Assembly (NCBI GenBank): GCA_002633005.1 | Contig: NMRA01000060.1 | Coordinates: 449,030-513,029 of the forward strand | Direction of reading: 5' to 3' | Source of the DNA: Phoronis australis | Lineage: Eukaryota > Phoronida > Phoronidae | Length of the DNA stretch: 64,000 bases | Shown: in pieces, positions 42,040-53,779 of the stretch | Layout: each line of letters opens with the position of its first letter | How positions within the stretch are numbered: position 1 is the stretch's first letter | Notes under the pieces: model-generated | The model's input: only the letters and a program-made list of their open reading frames with translations | What the model was told of the DNA's origin: nothing | The model's database searches: none | Made by a program: the position numbers and the translations under genes

Positions 42040-43340
42040 TTTTTTACTTTTATCTCTGTATCTTCAAAAGTCCTTAACATAGGCATCTATTAGTGTAATT
42101 ACGCTATCCTCGCGTTTTAGGATAGATTCGAGGTATTTTGCACTATTTTTAGTGTTTTTTTATTTATTTTTTTTGGCGCCTGAACCTCTGTCAACCAAAC
42201 CACTCGAAATTATGAAACTTGGCATGTTCTTGCTGTGAAGGGGCGGTTAACCATGATTTTCCAACAACTTCGACCACTGTGACGCCTCCTAGTGTCAGTT
42301 TTGTTTTTGAGCAACGAAGCATTGCTGCTCACAGGATTATTATAAAAATTTACAGATGTGTTGCTGATTAGAAGGTCACGACTGACGTTGACTGTCAGAC
42401 GGGTTCGACTACTACATGTATGTCGCCCCCTAGTGGTTATTTTGGTTTTTTTGCGTCTGCGGCCGAATCTCCTTAACACTTTGAAGAAGCTTTGTGAAAT
42501 TTGAAATATGTATTCCTATGGAGCTGTCGACAAACGAGCATCGAACTGATCCAAATACCATTGTGCACACTTGAGGCGAAACGTTTGCCTCTAATGTTTT
42601 TGGGTTTCAGAAATTTGTTTTCATGAAATTCGGCAAATAGGTTTCTATTAAAGAGGCGGCAAAGCTTTCTTATTTTCAGACATATTTGATGTTTTCTGGT
42701 CCACCTGGTGGGCATTTTTGTGCCTTCTGCTTTCGTTTTCTGGCGTCCACCTCGCTATCTGTCATACGGCTTAATCGATAATTGATTTTCCCATGGGTCT
42801 GACAACTGGGTCAATCACCCCCTGGTGGCGATTTTATTTTGTTGCGTCTGAGGCTGAATCTGCTTAACCCTTTGAAAGAGCTTTGTAAAATTTGACAGAT
42901 GTGTTCCTATGGAGCCGACGACAAATGGCAACAAATCTCGAACTAATCCAAATACCATTGTGCCCCCTATCCTCAAAAGGTTTTTTACGTTTGCATCTTT
43001 ATCTTCGGAGTTCTATGAATGTATTTTCATGATATTCGGCAGATCAATTTTTGTTAAGAAGACGACAATGCTTTCCCAATTTATGACAAATATGATGTTT
43101 TCTGCGCCACCTGGTAGTCATTTAAAAACTTTCGCGTATACTTTTGACGTCTGCCTTTCTATCTACTAAACCACTCAAAAATGATAATGGAAATTGCTGA
43201 TGCTGAGACCATGGGCCATGTTGATTTCCGGGTGTTTTTGACTATTCTGGCACCCCTTAGGGGCAATTTTGTGTTTTTACATCTACAGATGTATCTCCTT
43301 AACTCTTTATAGGATTTTGGGGAAATTTGGCAGATGGGCT
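42040..43340. repeat. CTCF-like-core array (array 3)
   Basis: The orientation is the same as array 1. Cores include ACGCCTCCTAGTGTCAGTTT (42281), TCGCCCCCTAGTGGTTATTT (42423), TCCACCTGGTGGGCATTT (42700), TCACCCCCTGGTGGCGATTT (42815), GCGCCACCTGGTAGTCATTT (43104) and GGCACCCCTTAGGGGCAATT (43249). Connecting blocks such as GATTTTCATGAAATT, GTATCTCCTTAACYCTTT and AATTTGRCAGATGTG also recur. The sequence at 42424-42436 read on the minus strand is CCACTAGGGGGCG, the closest match to the CTCF core in the window. Confidence 0.8.
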
Positions 43341-44996
43341 TCTAATGGAGGTTGGCAGCCTAAACTGCTAAGTACATTGTAGAGACGGTGGCACTGTCTA
43401 TACTTGGGCCTGTAGTACAGCGGTCTGTAAACTCCCTCAAACTTGGCCTTGAAAGGCGTGCGGAAAACGGTTTAATAGCATTTTTCGCACATTTTTCAGA
43501 TGGAATCAAATAAAAATCAACACAAACGTATTTGAATGTGTTCAGCTGCTAGCAATAATTGCGCAACATTACATTATCCGGGCTGATAGTCGATCAATAG
43601 ATGTTGGTCGTGGTCAATTACGACTAGATAGTTGACTTGGCTTATGTGATAACTGCAGAAAAACTTGGTGAGTTTTCGGGTAAGATTTTGCCTGAGAGTC
43701 TTTCAGGTACGCCTGTAATTTAAAAAATTAAAAGTTGCAGACTTCGCCCTCTGTTGGAAGATTTTACAATCAGCCACTAAACATGATTGACGACATTGCA
43801 TCAACGGAACGCAGTTGAAGTTACAAAACGGAATCGACTGAACTGGTTTGAGTATGTGAAATGTCATAAATAAAACATAATTGAGTTTAAAAGACACGAA
43901 ATAGCATTGTGCTTGCGACAGAAGATAAAATAGATAAAATGAAATTGTTGGGTAGACATTTACAAAATGGCATAACTGAATAGACGAAAGCAGTTGAGTT
44001 GAGGTCGGATTCAAGAATGGCATTGGATATGCATCATCATCAGATTGAGTTTATTTTCTTAAATTGAGTGTCCGATAGTAGCAATGTCTGCCCTTTTGGC
44101 CCCATAGACATAACTCCATTTCACAAGTGTTTAGACCCGACACTACTACGGTGATTGACGGTTTTGCCGAATGGATCAAAATGCTTCTAACAGCCATTGA
44201 CAGTACTGCGTAAGTTAGCGCATATCGATACAAATAGACGACAGGTCTACCCACGCAAACGCCGGCATTTACAGAACTCATACGCAGATAAATAAACACT
44301 CGGTATGGGATTAAAATCGATCAGCCATGAACGGGAAGAATGTACAAGCTTTCAACCAATCATTTTTTTTTTGATTTGCAGCTTTTGATCGGTTGTAGGG
44401 TTGTTTCAATAGTGGCACGATTGCCAAATTGAACCGTGGAATATCGGCCGTCAAAATTTCGCTTTCCTAACAGTGATTCAATATTCCATGTTTCAAAGTT
44501 TTGCTTAAAAACGGAAATTTAAAATCGAAACAACCTACATTTGATTCTACTTTGCTAAGTGCTACGGGTTCCTCCAGCGAAATCAGAGCAGGACTCGCCC
44601 CTGCAAAAGACAGACTAGTTGCCGTTACGAGCGTTTAGAAATAAATTGCGTACCCACGTAAAATTGATCAAGTATTGAAGACCAATATGGTTTTGCGACC
44701 ATGCTGTAGACAGAGCAGTGGTTGCCTTACTGACTTCATAAACAGTTAGTTTCAAAAAATCCATCCACTCTGTTTATCCGATAAGGCCTACCCCGTCCGT
44801 TATTTACTAACTTGTTTTCATGGAAACTACTATAGAGAAACTATCACTGTAAAGGTATTACATTTAACATTTTGACAAAAATGTAGTAAGAAGCAACAAT
44901 AAACCCGCGTAATGGCAAACTGACATTTCGTTATTGCTCCAGACCAAGCTCACTCTGACCAGCCAACTTGTTAAGCCTAATCTCAAGCAATAAGGT
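43341..44996. other. Non-coding stretch
   Basis: No gene is recognised. Open frames at 43703-44023 and 44051-44299 (minus strand) have no motif I know and no paired splice sites. Confidence 0.35.
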
Positions 44997-45221
44997 ATGC
45001 GCGCACCCGAGGGGGGGGGCTAGGGGCTCGAACGGAGCCCCCCTTTTTGGCGAAGTAGACAAAAAAGTCCGCCTCAGAGAAGCAAAAACTCCGAAATAAA
45101 GTAGAAAACAAGACAAAAGTCCACAAAAAGCAGGAACTACCAAAAGTCGACGAATGCACCCCGTGAATGTTATAGTAAAAGGTCCACATTCTCAAAAATT
45201 CGAGGCTGGGTGCGCGCGCAT
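44997..45221. mobile_element. MITE with ATGCGCGCACCC termini (copy 2)
   Basis: ATGCGCGCACCC (44997) and GGGTGCGCGCGCAT (ending 45221) are terminal inverted repeats. The interior matches 24065-24300 in the same orientation. A nine-G run at about 45011 lies inside the left end. Confidence 0.82.
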
Positions 45222-45274
45222 GTAAGGAGCTGTTTAAGCCACGAAATCACACCTGTTTTCGCTAACAAATAATT

Positions 45275-45427
45275 TCATAGATAACTGGACTCAATCGAGA
45301 CTTGGTTTCCGTCACGGAAGACGTGTTGAAATAACTGTTTCATTTCTAGCAAGTATAATACAACCAGAAAGCTCAGGATCCCCCACTTCGACATGCGACC
45401 ATGCAATAAACGCCACCGACACGCCAT
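45275..45427 (-). CDS. Possible start of a type II membrane protein (unassigned)
   Basis: From an ATG at 45427, 50 codons begin MACRWRLLHGRMSKWGILSF and continue LVVLYLLEM. This is a short basic N-terminus followed by one hydrophobic segment, the shape of a signal anchor such as those of Golgi transferases. The frame stops at 45275. A possible GT donor lies near 45297, but no following exon was found. It could be chance. Confidence 0.15.
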   Translation of the reverse strand: MACRWRLLHGRMSKWGILSFLVVLYLLEMKQLFQHVFRDGNQVSIESSYL

Positions 45428-45559
45428 TTTCAATTGTTGCGCTGGAGAGTTTTTTTTGTTGACACTAGAAGTCGACGCTATGAGAAATGTCTGAGAAGCA
45501 GTTCCTTTTGTTGGGGAAACCGTGTCATATTCAATGCACCCAAGCTCCACTAATATGCG

Positions 45560-48420
45560 ATTTTCAGAGACCGAATTACTGTCGTATTTGTCTTTTTCTA
45601 AGCTGAAATGACGCTTTCCATAGGTACACGCAGGGTGATCGTGTAAGGTAGCTACGGCACAGAGCCAAAACGAGCCATCGTTGAAAATTTAGGAGCCACA
45701 CTCTATCAAAATGTGTCAAACTGACCATGAAACGAAAATTTCTGAAATGCTTGATGAGCACAGAAGCGTACCGTGGCCGAAATAATACAGAGGCGATTTG
45801 AGTCACGTCATTGAGTTTTCTTTTTAAAAATCGCTATTTGCAAGCTAATCTCCGAAGACTAAACTGCATTCGCTTATTTCCTTGCTAAAGGGTAAACATG
45901 AAGTATGTTACGCGTGGTTAATTCATGATCACATGATTGTAAACGATCGTAAATGTGTATGTAAACCAAAGTAGGCGTTCGTGTAGCTGCAAAGCGCTTT
46001 GTGACACAAAAGTAATGCATGTGTAGTGTAACCAGAATGTTTTCACTGCATTTAAAGCAAGTGAGCCGAGATGATCATGTCCTCAATCAACGCAGTTGTA
46101 CGCTACTCTTACCAAAGAGTGGGTCCTCAACCATAAAGTCAACCAAATGGAACAGCACATTTAACAATGTACGAGAAATTGAAGAAACTAAGATTTATAC
46201 TTGTAAGGAAACAGTGTGTAGCAACGCCTTGAACACCCACATGTTTACTATGATGTCTCAGTTATGAATCCTTATATTTTTTAAGGAAAGAGACCTCATT
46301 GTTCCGTTGAGCCTCACTCCAAATCCGCCAATGACGACATGTACTCAATTGTATCAGAGGCTATCGAGATTAGCGAGATTCAAAGTAAGGAAATTAATGA
46401 TACTAAGTTATTAATTGCAGCCAATCAGTGCTCTGAAACTATTTTAGTCTTAACTTAGACAGAAATAACAATGCTGTCATCCTATCACAGGTCGTGTTGC
46501 TGTTGTTGAACAATAGTGACGTCATGACAACATGAGACTTTCATTAACCAGTGGTGCGCAAGGCGTGGGTTCATGTATGCGGTGCAAAAGTCTCACTGAA
46601 CTGTGTTTGGACGTCACAAAATGTATAAAATTGCATTTCTCCCTATTTAACTGAATAATAAACGAAAATAGAATCACCAGTCTTTTTACGCATATCATAA
46701 AATCATAGTATTCCTTGCCGTTTATGGTGATAAGATTTCCAACAACATCCGACGAAGCCGCCAGAGACGCACGAAAATATTCTAGAGTTCAATGGAATTG
46801 GCCAACCCAAAAATCGTGAAATTAGAAGTTGCGACGGTATGCATGAGTTGCAGGCTCATTTGACAACAAATCTATTCGGTAATGTTTTGAATATTCCGAA
46901 GGACTTCGCTTGAAAATTCGATGTAGCTCAAGCACAGACGAAATATTTATTACTTAAGCACCTTTAGACTGCGTTATACTAATTATTATTTAAACTCAAA
47001 ATAAGGTCAAATTATGATATTCTAAAATGCCCGGTAATTTGTTCACGAGGTCTACAGATGTTAAAAAGACCACAGTGGAGGTGGTGAGTAGTGTTTCAAA
47101 TGTGGAACTGCGTTGTTTGATGGCGGATTGGTCGGAATGAATTTACCTCAACGCTGTCGATGAATCGGATTTTTTATCTATCTTCTCGTTGTCAAATTCT
47201 TCCAAAGACGTAGTTGTTTCATCCACTCACTGCTCGTACACATCTAAAAGATTTTCACCCATTTTGTCTCGTTAATGATTTTTGTAGGCTGCTTTGCATA
47301 CTCCATTGATATTTCGTTGTTTTCAGCGAATGAACGTCGCAACAACAACTCTCTCTAAAAACTAAAGGAGTAATATTTAGGTTATTTATGATGCAGTTTT
47401 ACTTACGCAATCATAACTGTTACCGTGAAATGGCCAGTGAGAATTTAAGGCACCGCTACATTAATAAAAAATGGCTCAGGGCCTGTGAGCATACTAGAGT
47501 TAGTTCAATTGATTACGATGGAGTTAGTTTGTCACTGCTTTGAATTCAATGTGAATTCCTTTTGCAACCATTATCAAGTGAACGAATTCGTCGGGAGCGA
47601 GTAAAACTTGTAAAATTCGCTTACGTTCGTTTCGTTATGGTGTGACAGACTGATTTTACGATGCCCTTGGGACACTTACAATGTTTGTAGACAGACGCAC
47701 CATGCAAACGAGGAAAAGTGCTTGTCACGGTATGAAAGGCGTATACAACTGACTTCACTTTCAGCTGAATATACATAGAAACAGGAAGGCATGCCTGAAT
47801 AAATTAGTATTTGGTGAAAGTGATTCACGTTTATAATGCCATCTAAATATTTATATTTTCGTTACAACTATAGTATGCACTTGCTCAAACCGTGTGCAGA
47901 TACAGCGCGTGTGACTTTCTCGAAAACGTGGCCTCGATCACAACACAAGGCACTTTCTTAGACCGCCAGTGAGCACTGGAAAACTTTTAAATACTGTCAA
48001 ACTGTGCGCCGGAAAATAGTTTCCCCCAAAATCGTTTGTGACATGAAATTCATTACAGGGGAGGCACCTTAAATTCAATCTTATCACAGAATTTAAATTG
48101 ACTTTATTGCAAACCACCGATTCAGTCATCTGTAACTAAGGGTGCCATTTAAAGCTAGTGAAAATGAACCCGCGACCCGATCGGATGTTGCGTTGCTTAT
48201 GTGCAGAAGCTAACTTTTGATTTAGACCGCTTACCGTTATCAAATTGTTCCTTATTGCTTGACAAGCTGGCTTACGACGTGAAGCTCGGTTAAGACTTAA
48301 CGAATACCAAAGCTTATTACCAAATGTGTACCCGTTGCATACATGTTTCGTATCTAATTAATTGCTGGTATTCCAACCAACTGATGTGCATTCGTTGGGA
48401 CACTGTGTAGTCATCCGGAC
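45560..48420. other. Non-coding stretch
   Basis: No gene is recognised. Near 47160-47340 the minus strand has two short open segments, ENNEISMEYAKQPTK and SLEEFDNEKIDKKSDSS, interrupted by stops. They could be debris of a coding sequence but match nothing I can name. An AAATCCGCCAATG fragment at about 46320 resembles the end of the 40886 MITE family. Confidence 0.35.
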
Positions 48421-48438
48421 TCTAATGATGTAAGGTAA

Positions 48439-48615
48439 GATGGTGTTCTTTCGCACCCTTACTTATTTACTATTTATGTAGATGGTCTTAGTGATCGTTT
48501 GAACTCTTTGCTGGTGTTTGTCTCATACTTGGGTGAATCACCTCATCTATGCTGACGACATGGTGCTACTTGCAACCTCTACTGGCGGTCGTAATAAACT
48601 ACATGTATTAACTGT
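48439..48615 (+). pseudogene. Non-LTR retrotransposon reverse transcriptase fragment, frameshifted
   Basis: From 48439 one frame reads GVLSHPYLFTIYVDGLSDRL, the palm region before the catalytic motif. From about 48533 another frame reads VNHLIYADDMVLLA, with the reverse transcriptase YADD box at 48548-48559. The shift between them and a stop downstream show a dead copy. No endonuclease, start or poly(A) tail is seen nearby, so this is a short fragment. The clade cannot be fixed from this length. Confidence 0.8.
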
Positions 48616-49020
48616 CACTCCACAAGAGCACCAAAAGTTCGACTCTAGAGTTACCAACACAGATTTTGAAAAAAAATTGTGTGTACATACATCCTGGTAG
48701 GATATGTTCAAAATGTTTTTTCACATTTTGTTGCCTTGATTATCTTGAAGTATAAAGAAACTAGCTACAAAACATGAATGAAAAGCACAATTTATGCATA
48801 AAATTTAGAAAAACGTGTATCCTGTTGTGACACATAATCATATCTTGAACAAAAGTTGACATCCAAACATAAAACGATTTCAAAACAATTTCAACAGAAT
48901 TTAGAATATTGTAAAGTCAATTGAATGGGCACTTCACATTGAAAAAGATCGAGGATTCATAATAGTTATGGCACAAGCACCGGGAAATTGTACAAAACCC
49001 CTTTTGTAGTAGTGTGTCTA

Positions 49021-49467
49021 CAAATGTATTATAGTTAAATGTTCGCCGATGACAATGTAGCCGATTGAACAGGCTTTTCAATTCAGAAAAGTCGCCATGT
49101 TGTCTAACGTGAATTGTGAACACTTTAGCCACTCAATAAGTTACACCTGCGTGATTTAATTACGGTGTAAACTCTTGGATTGTACGGAATGTCAGGAAAA
49201 GATATGTATCACTAAACTTTACAGCTAGAATATTTGTGAAAATACTATTTTGAGCACTTTAAACCCGTAAACTTTGCCACTGATATCGCAAAATTGCCCA
49301 CCCGACTAAAACAGTGAATCAACATTTGACACACAAATAGCGATAACATTTGAAAGCACAACGAGATTTTGATATTTTTAATTTCTTTTTATTTCAAACA
49401 TTAATGCCTTTCCTGTGATATAGGCTTTTGTGTTCAAAGTGAGAAAACAATTTTAGATTCGACCGCT
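49021..49467. repeat. Dispersed repeat, copy 2
   Basis: Same family and orientation as 34270-34755. The two copies share the GTAGCCGATTGAAC start region and the terminal TTCGACC. Divergence is substantial. Confidence 0.7.
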
Positions 49468-51590
49468 TTATACAGTCTCAAACTCTTAATTCAAAAGAAT
49501 TGTTTATAAATAATTATGGTCCCTAAAAGGTTGATTCCCAATGATTATAATTATTTTTTCTTGAAACCATTTTAAATGTAACGAAGTTACAAAAGTTTTC
49601 GTTAAAAAGTGTAGAATGTGCATCATTGGGTCATTTTTAGAACAAAAAAGGAAAAAGCCCATCCGAGAGATTTTTAAAATTTGTTCACATATCCAAGATC
49701 TCCATGATAGCAAGTAGCAGCATATATTCAAGAAAACAACAACGGTTTTAAAACTTGACATGTTTCGGTGTCATTTATTAAACACCATCCTCAGAAGTCA
49801 TAATACAGTGGCCACCTAGCTAGGCCCAGCAACAAGTAATGAAGCACAGATACAGTCAGTTACAGGGAGTGACAATGAACTAGACCAACAATGACAACCA
49901 AGATCTGTCCATAAAGCACAGCGCCACAAACCGGCTTGTGGAAGCACTTGAGTGACACCCACGTTCAGCACTACAAAAATGTTTCCGGATCTCCCCTGTC
50001 ACATGATAAATATAGCGAAATCATTTGTATCACTTTTATTTTGTAGTACACGAGTTTTTCTCTCATCGCATGCAATTTACTTGTTTTTATATTGGAAAAT
50101 GCTGTTTTCGGTATGCAAAAACGTGACATCTTATTTGTAAACCTTTGAAGGCCTATAGGTAAAAACCAAGAAGCCAATAAGTGAAAAATTGGAAATTTTT
50201 GTGTCAGAGCTACATAGCGATGACACANGTTTACAACTGACCGATCTCGGATTATATAATGTTGTGTACCAGAACTTGATTGTACGGATGCTCTCATAAA
50301 GCTGTTTACAACTGACCGATCTCGGATTATATAATGTTTTAACAATTTGTTTAACAGCTTTTCATGTACAATGGTTAGATAATCACTGATGGGCAAACAC
50401 TTGAAAAAAATATTGAAATATTATTATCAATTATTGAAATAATTACGCGGCATCTCTTCGGACAGTGTGACAGTGTAGGAAGAATACCAAACATGCTTCC
50501 TTCAGTTGTTCCGGAAGTTTCGTTTTTAAAGAAATTGTCTAAAAATTAATTAAGAAGAAGGCGTAAAGTCTCCAACTAGCCTGCACCTACACTCAGTGCA
50601 CTAACGTACCTGCAAAATGTTAAAATCCTTATTGCATGATAACGTAATCGAATTTTAATTTATTAAATATCGTTCCAGTTAAAATGCTTTTTGAAGATAC
50701 TCCTACCGCTTTATTGTGGTTGAATGCTACAGAAACAGTTGAGTTTTTCTAATATCAATGGGTGTAGGAAAAACGAATAAATCAACTTTCAAATACAATA
50801 TCACCTAGTTATGAAATGACTGATCTGGTATGTCCTATAAATATCCTATGCAAACCCAAGAAGTGGTCTATCATCTGTATATAGAGAGCTGGCAGACCGA
50901 ACAAAAGAATGCAAGCAAGTCTGTCCAATAGAAAATAAAACCCTTACCTCAGAAGCGAGCTGAGCAAGAGAATTATACACGTAGCTTAGCTCATAAGGTC
51001 AATAATGGAGCCACCCTCGCACAATGAGCTGACCGGTTACTAACGTGCTCGACATTGATCGATGCAAAACCTTAGACACACAGATTTGTAGTTTTTGTTA
51101 AGTTTTTACAATCTTCTAAAAGAGGACATGTTCCTTGATTATGATTTTCAATTCCCAACGACGTGTTCTTACCTGTCTTTCAAGGCAACATAACATTGAG
51201 CACTCTAATGAAACACGTAGCTTCAGCAAAGCAAACTCTTTCGATACAAACTTCATCTATTCCTGTGTGGCGTTATCGTGTACATTACTACAAGTCAGCC
51301 TTGTGGAATGTATTTCCCTCAGGCTCGAAATTCTTGTTATGGAAAGTACTGAAATATTTGGGCCATCGCGTCAAACTTTGAAGCTCTGTGTATAGGATAG
51401 TCACTGACAGCTTGGCAAATGTGTCCGTTGCATAGTCCGTTCATTTTATTCAAAAGACGTATTTTAAGACGATTTTTTAATAATAATCGTCTACTTTACA
51501 CACCTAAAGTTAAGAACGGATTCCCTGGAAAACAAAAAAGGCTCTAGAGTGCAGCCAAAACGACTTTTCGATATTATTCAGATATCATTC
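49468..51590. other. Non-coding stretch with a local duplication
   Basis: No gene is recognised. A minus-strand frame at 49971-50396 spans the 35-bp direct repeat and an N, so it cannot be trusted. The two overlapping plus-strand frames at 51135-51395 are unrecognised. Confidence 0.35.
50229..50338. repeat. Exact 35-bp direct repeat beside an N
   Basis: GTTTACAACTGACCGATCTC and the following 15 bases occur identically at 50229-50263 and 50304-50338. The first copy starts immediately after the N at 50228. Confidence 0.92.
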
Positions 51591-51825
51591 TAAGGTACAA
51601 CAGTAGACAGAAAACAAAATATTGTAACATAAGTTCACGTCACATCTCAATGCATGGCACAAGATCTGTCAACTAAAAACTCTGAAAGTTCACTGAATAA
51701 GAATGGTGGAGCATACATGCTGGAGTCGAGGCAATTTTTAGTTAACAAATCTTTTACCATGCATTGTAACGTGAAGTTAACGTTCCCTTAAGATATTCCA
51801 TTTTCTGTCTACTATAACACATGGG
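51590..51825. mobile_element. Hairpin MITE
   Basis: Imperfect inverted arms at about 51597-51680 and 51733-51818 pair AGTAGACAGAAAAC with TTTTCTGTCTACT, TTCACGT with ACGTGAA, and AATGCATGG … AACTAAAAA with TTTTTAGTT … CCATGCATT. The spacer is about 50 bp. No coding sequence or clear target duplication is seen. Confidence 0.7.
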
Positions 51826-52800
51826 GATGATACTTGGTTAATATTGAAACGTCATTTCCATGCTGCAGTCTAGCGTCGTTTTTTGTTTTCCGCATCTTAT
51901 ACTTATAGTTCTTGGTAGCGCTGGAAATGGAAATCTGGTATGCGTCAACTTGAAACGTTACAGTCAGTCAAACAATCCACATCTTAAAGCGACAGCAAAC
52001 TGGGTTTTGGCCTATTAACAGATATTAAAAACGACTTTTCTATCAAATTCTCCAATACAAAATAATGCTCTGTAACCCCCGACAACCCTTAATAGTTTGG
52101 AGGAAATTTTGAAAACTCATTTTAAAAACTGCTAAACAGGCAAGCTTGACTCACAGTTTTAGTGAATTACAAGGCAACTGTGGCCAAAGACCACCCACCA
52201 AGAATCATAATATCCAATCTGTGAGGTAGGGAGCGTGAGTTTGTAGTTGATTTCTGCTTTCATCGTTCAATATTGACTACACTTATGAATTAGCAAGTGA
52301 CAGAACGAGGATGGGTTGAAGTTTTCAAAACAAGATTTAGTATCCTTTTAAGTAAGAAGAGGTTTACAAGCCTTTCAAACTCGAACAAAGTCAGACTCAC
52401 AGATTTTGCTGTAGGTTTTCGAGAATACTGAACAAATTGTATTGACAATGTCCATTTGACCAACTCGGAATTCTATGTTTATTCCTAAACTCCAAGTTCA
52501 TGCACGACTAATGAAATAAGGCAAGCAAGGAACGTGTCCCATTTCGTCTAGCACAGCCTATATCAAAGTATCGTTAGTACGTAAGACCGCTCATGATTTT
52601 GTTAGTTAATTTTGTAGTTAACACGTGCAGCCATTCAATTATTCAATGCGTTCTCGCTTTGCTGACAAGCTTGAACCTCAGGTAAACTTTATTGTGTGTC
52701 AGATCTGTGAAAGCATAACGTCGAGGAAATATTCAATCGTTCATCTAGTATTCAAGATAAGAATGACAAGATTCATGATTGATTAAACAATGTTTTTCCT
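51826..52800. other. Non-coding stretch
   Basis: No gene or clear repeat is recognised. Confidence 0.35.
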
Positions 52801-52833
52801 AGATCCGAGTAACATTCCAAGTTGAAGCACCAG

Positions 52834-52917
52834 CCAATCAAAACGTGGACCAGGGTTTTAATATGCTTAAAAAAGTCCCTGGTTGATCACTCGAATACGG
52901 CGTGAAATCAGTGGGGA
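52834..52917 (+). promoter_or_regulatory. Candidate core promoter (CCAAT, TATA-like, initiator)
   Basis: CCAAT is at 52834-52838, a TATA-like TTTTAATATGCTTAAAAAAG at about 52856-52875, and an initiator-like TCACTC at 52887-52892. The spacing fits animal core promoters (about -55, -30 and +1). An ATG follows 30 nt later. Confidence 0.35.
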
Positions 52918-52932
52918 ATGACCACAGTGGAG
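52918..52932 (+). CDS. Candidate five-codon first exon of an unassigned gene
   Basis: ATGACCACAGTGGAG|GTAAGAAA gives MTTVE followed by a strong donor, placed just after the candidate promoter. No second exon could be matched within the window, so the gene is unproven. The motif GACCACAGTGGAGGT also occurs near 47067, again followed by a GTGAGT. Confidence 0.25.
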
Positions 52933-53582
52933 GTAAGAAATTTGTCATTTGGTGCATAGTGGGCCTGCAAGGTTTTACCGGGTTAGTGAAAAAGAATGCT
53001 AAATCCTTAAAATTACGTTAGAAAAGACGAGGGTTAGCTTTGAAGGGAAATATATGCACAAGTTTAACTTGATACAAAGCATACACATTATAACTTCGTA
53101 CGGAAAATGACGAGCGTTTTATCGAATGGACGTGAAGGGAAGTGCTGTTTATGCTCTGCTGCGTTGACACGTGTTTGCTTAATAGGATCTAGCACATATC
53201 TCGTTGCGTATAAACAGAATTTAGCAGATAAATATGAAACATGAGCGGACTTTTTGATGCGACATGAGTGTATATAATGCTTGCCACACATATTCGTGAG
53301 TTGATTACCGTCTCATTCGTTACGAAATTCTAACGATTCTTACGTCGACGTCGGCAAAGTTCCATTTGACAATTTTCACTTCAGTGTGGTCAGGAACTAA
53401 ATAGGTCCGTTCCAAATTACACAGCGACACTCGGATATCGGTATATTTACCCACAACGCCGAAAACATCCGTCAGGTACATTTGCTGCCTCGTTTTCATG
53501 CCACTGTAGTTTCAAATTTTATTTGTCGTTGTCTGATTCTTAAAAAAATTTTCTCGGTTACAGTAATCTGTCCGTCCTTCCA

Positions 53583-53770
53583 ATGCCAACGAAGTATTAT
53601 TGCTGTGATGTGGGCTGCAACTCCGATGTTAGAAAGTTTGATAAACTGGACAAATACCCGTGGATGCGTTATTTGAAATTCTTCGCCTTCCCAACAACTC
53701 CGGGACAAAGAAGAGTTCTGTCGCCGTGTAATGCGGGACGGCCCTATTTACACATGTTATCGTTCAACGT
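53583..53770 (+). pseudogene. THAP-like C2CH zinc-finger fragment, frameshifted
   Basis: An ATG at 53583 opens MPTKYYCCDVGCNSDVRK, with a C-x4-C pair at the N-terminus and FFAFPTTPG about 35 residues in, the order of a THAP DNA-binding domain. In that frame the expected continuation is lost. One base on, the next frame reads KEEFCRRVMRDGP, which fits the RR-x-RDG segment of THAP domains, before a stop. This is a decayed gene or transposon piece, or an exon with a sequencing error. The downstream Cys-His pair is not seen. Confidence 0.5.
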
Positions 53771-53779
53771 AGACTTTAA

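Noticed and set aside
49745-49800. Minus-strand CTGAGGATGG…ACACCGAAAC resembling a hammerhead ribozyme core
   Set aside because: CUGANGA and GAAAC are present with a possible stem II, but the first stem II pair is unsuitable and I cannot form stems I and III. The pattern also resembles recurrent retroelement ends.
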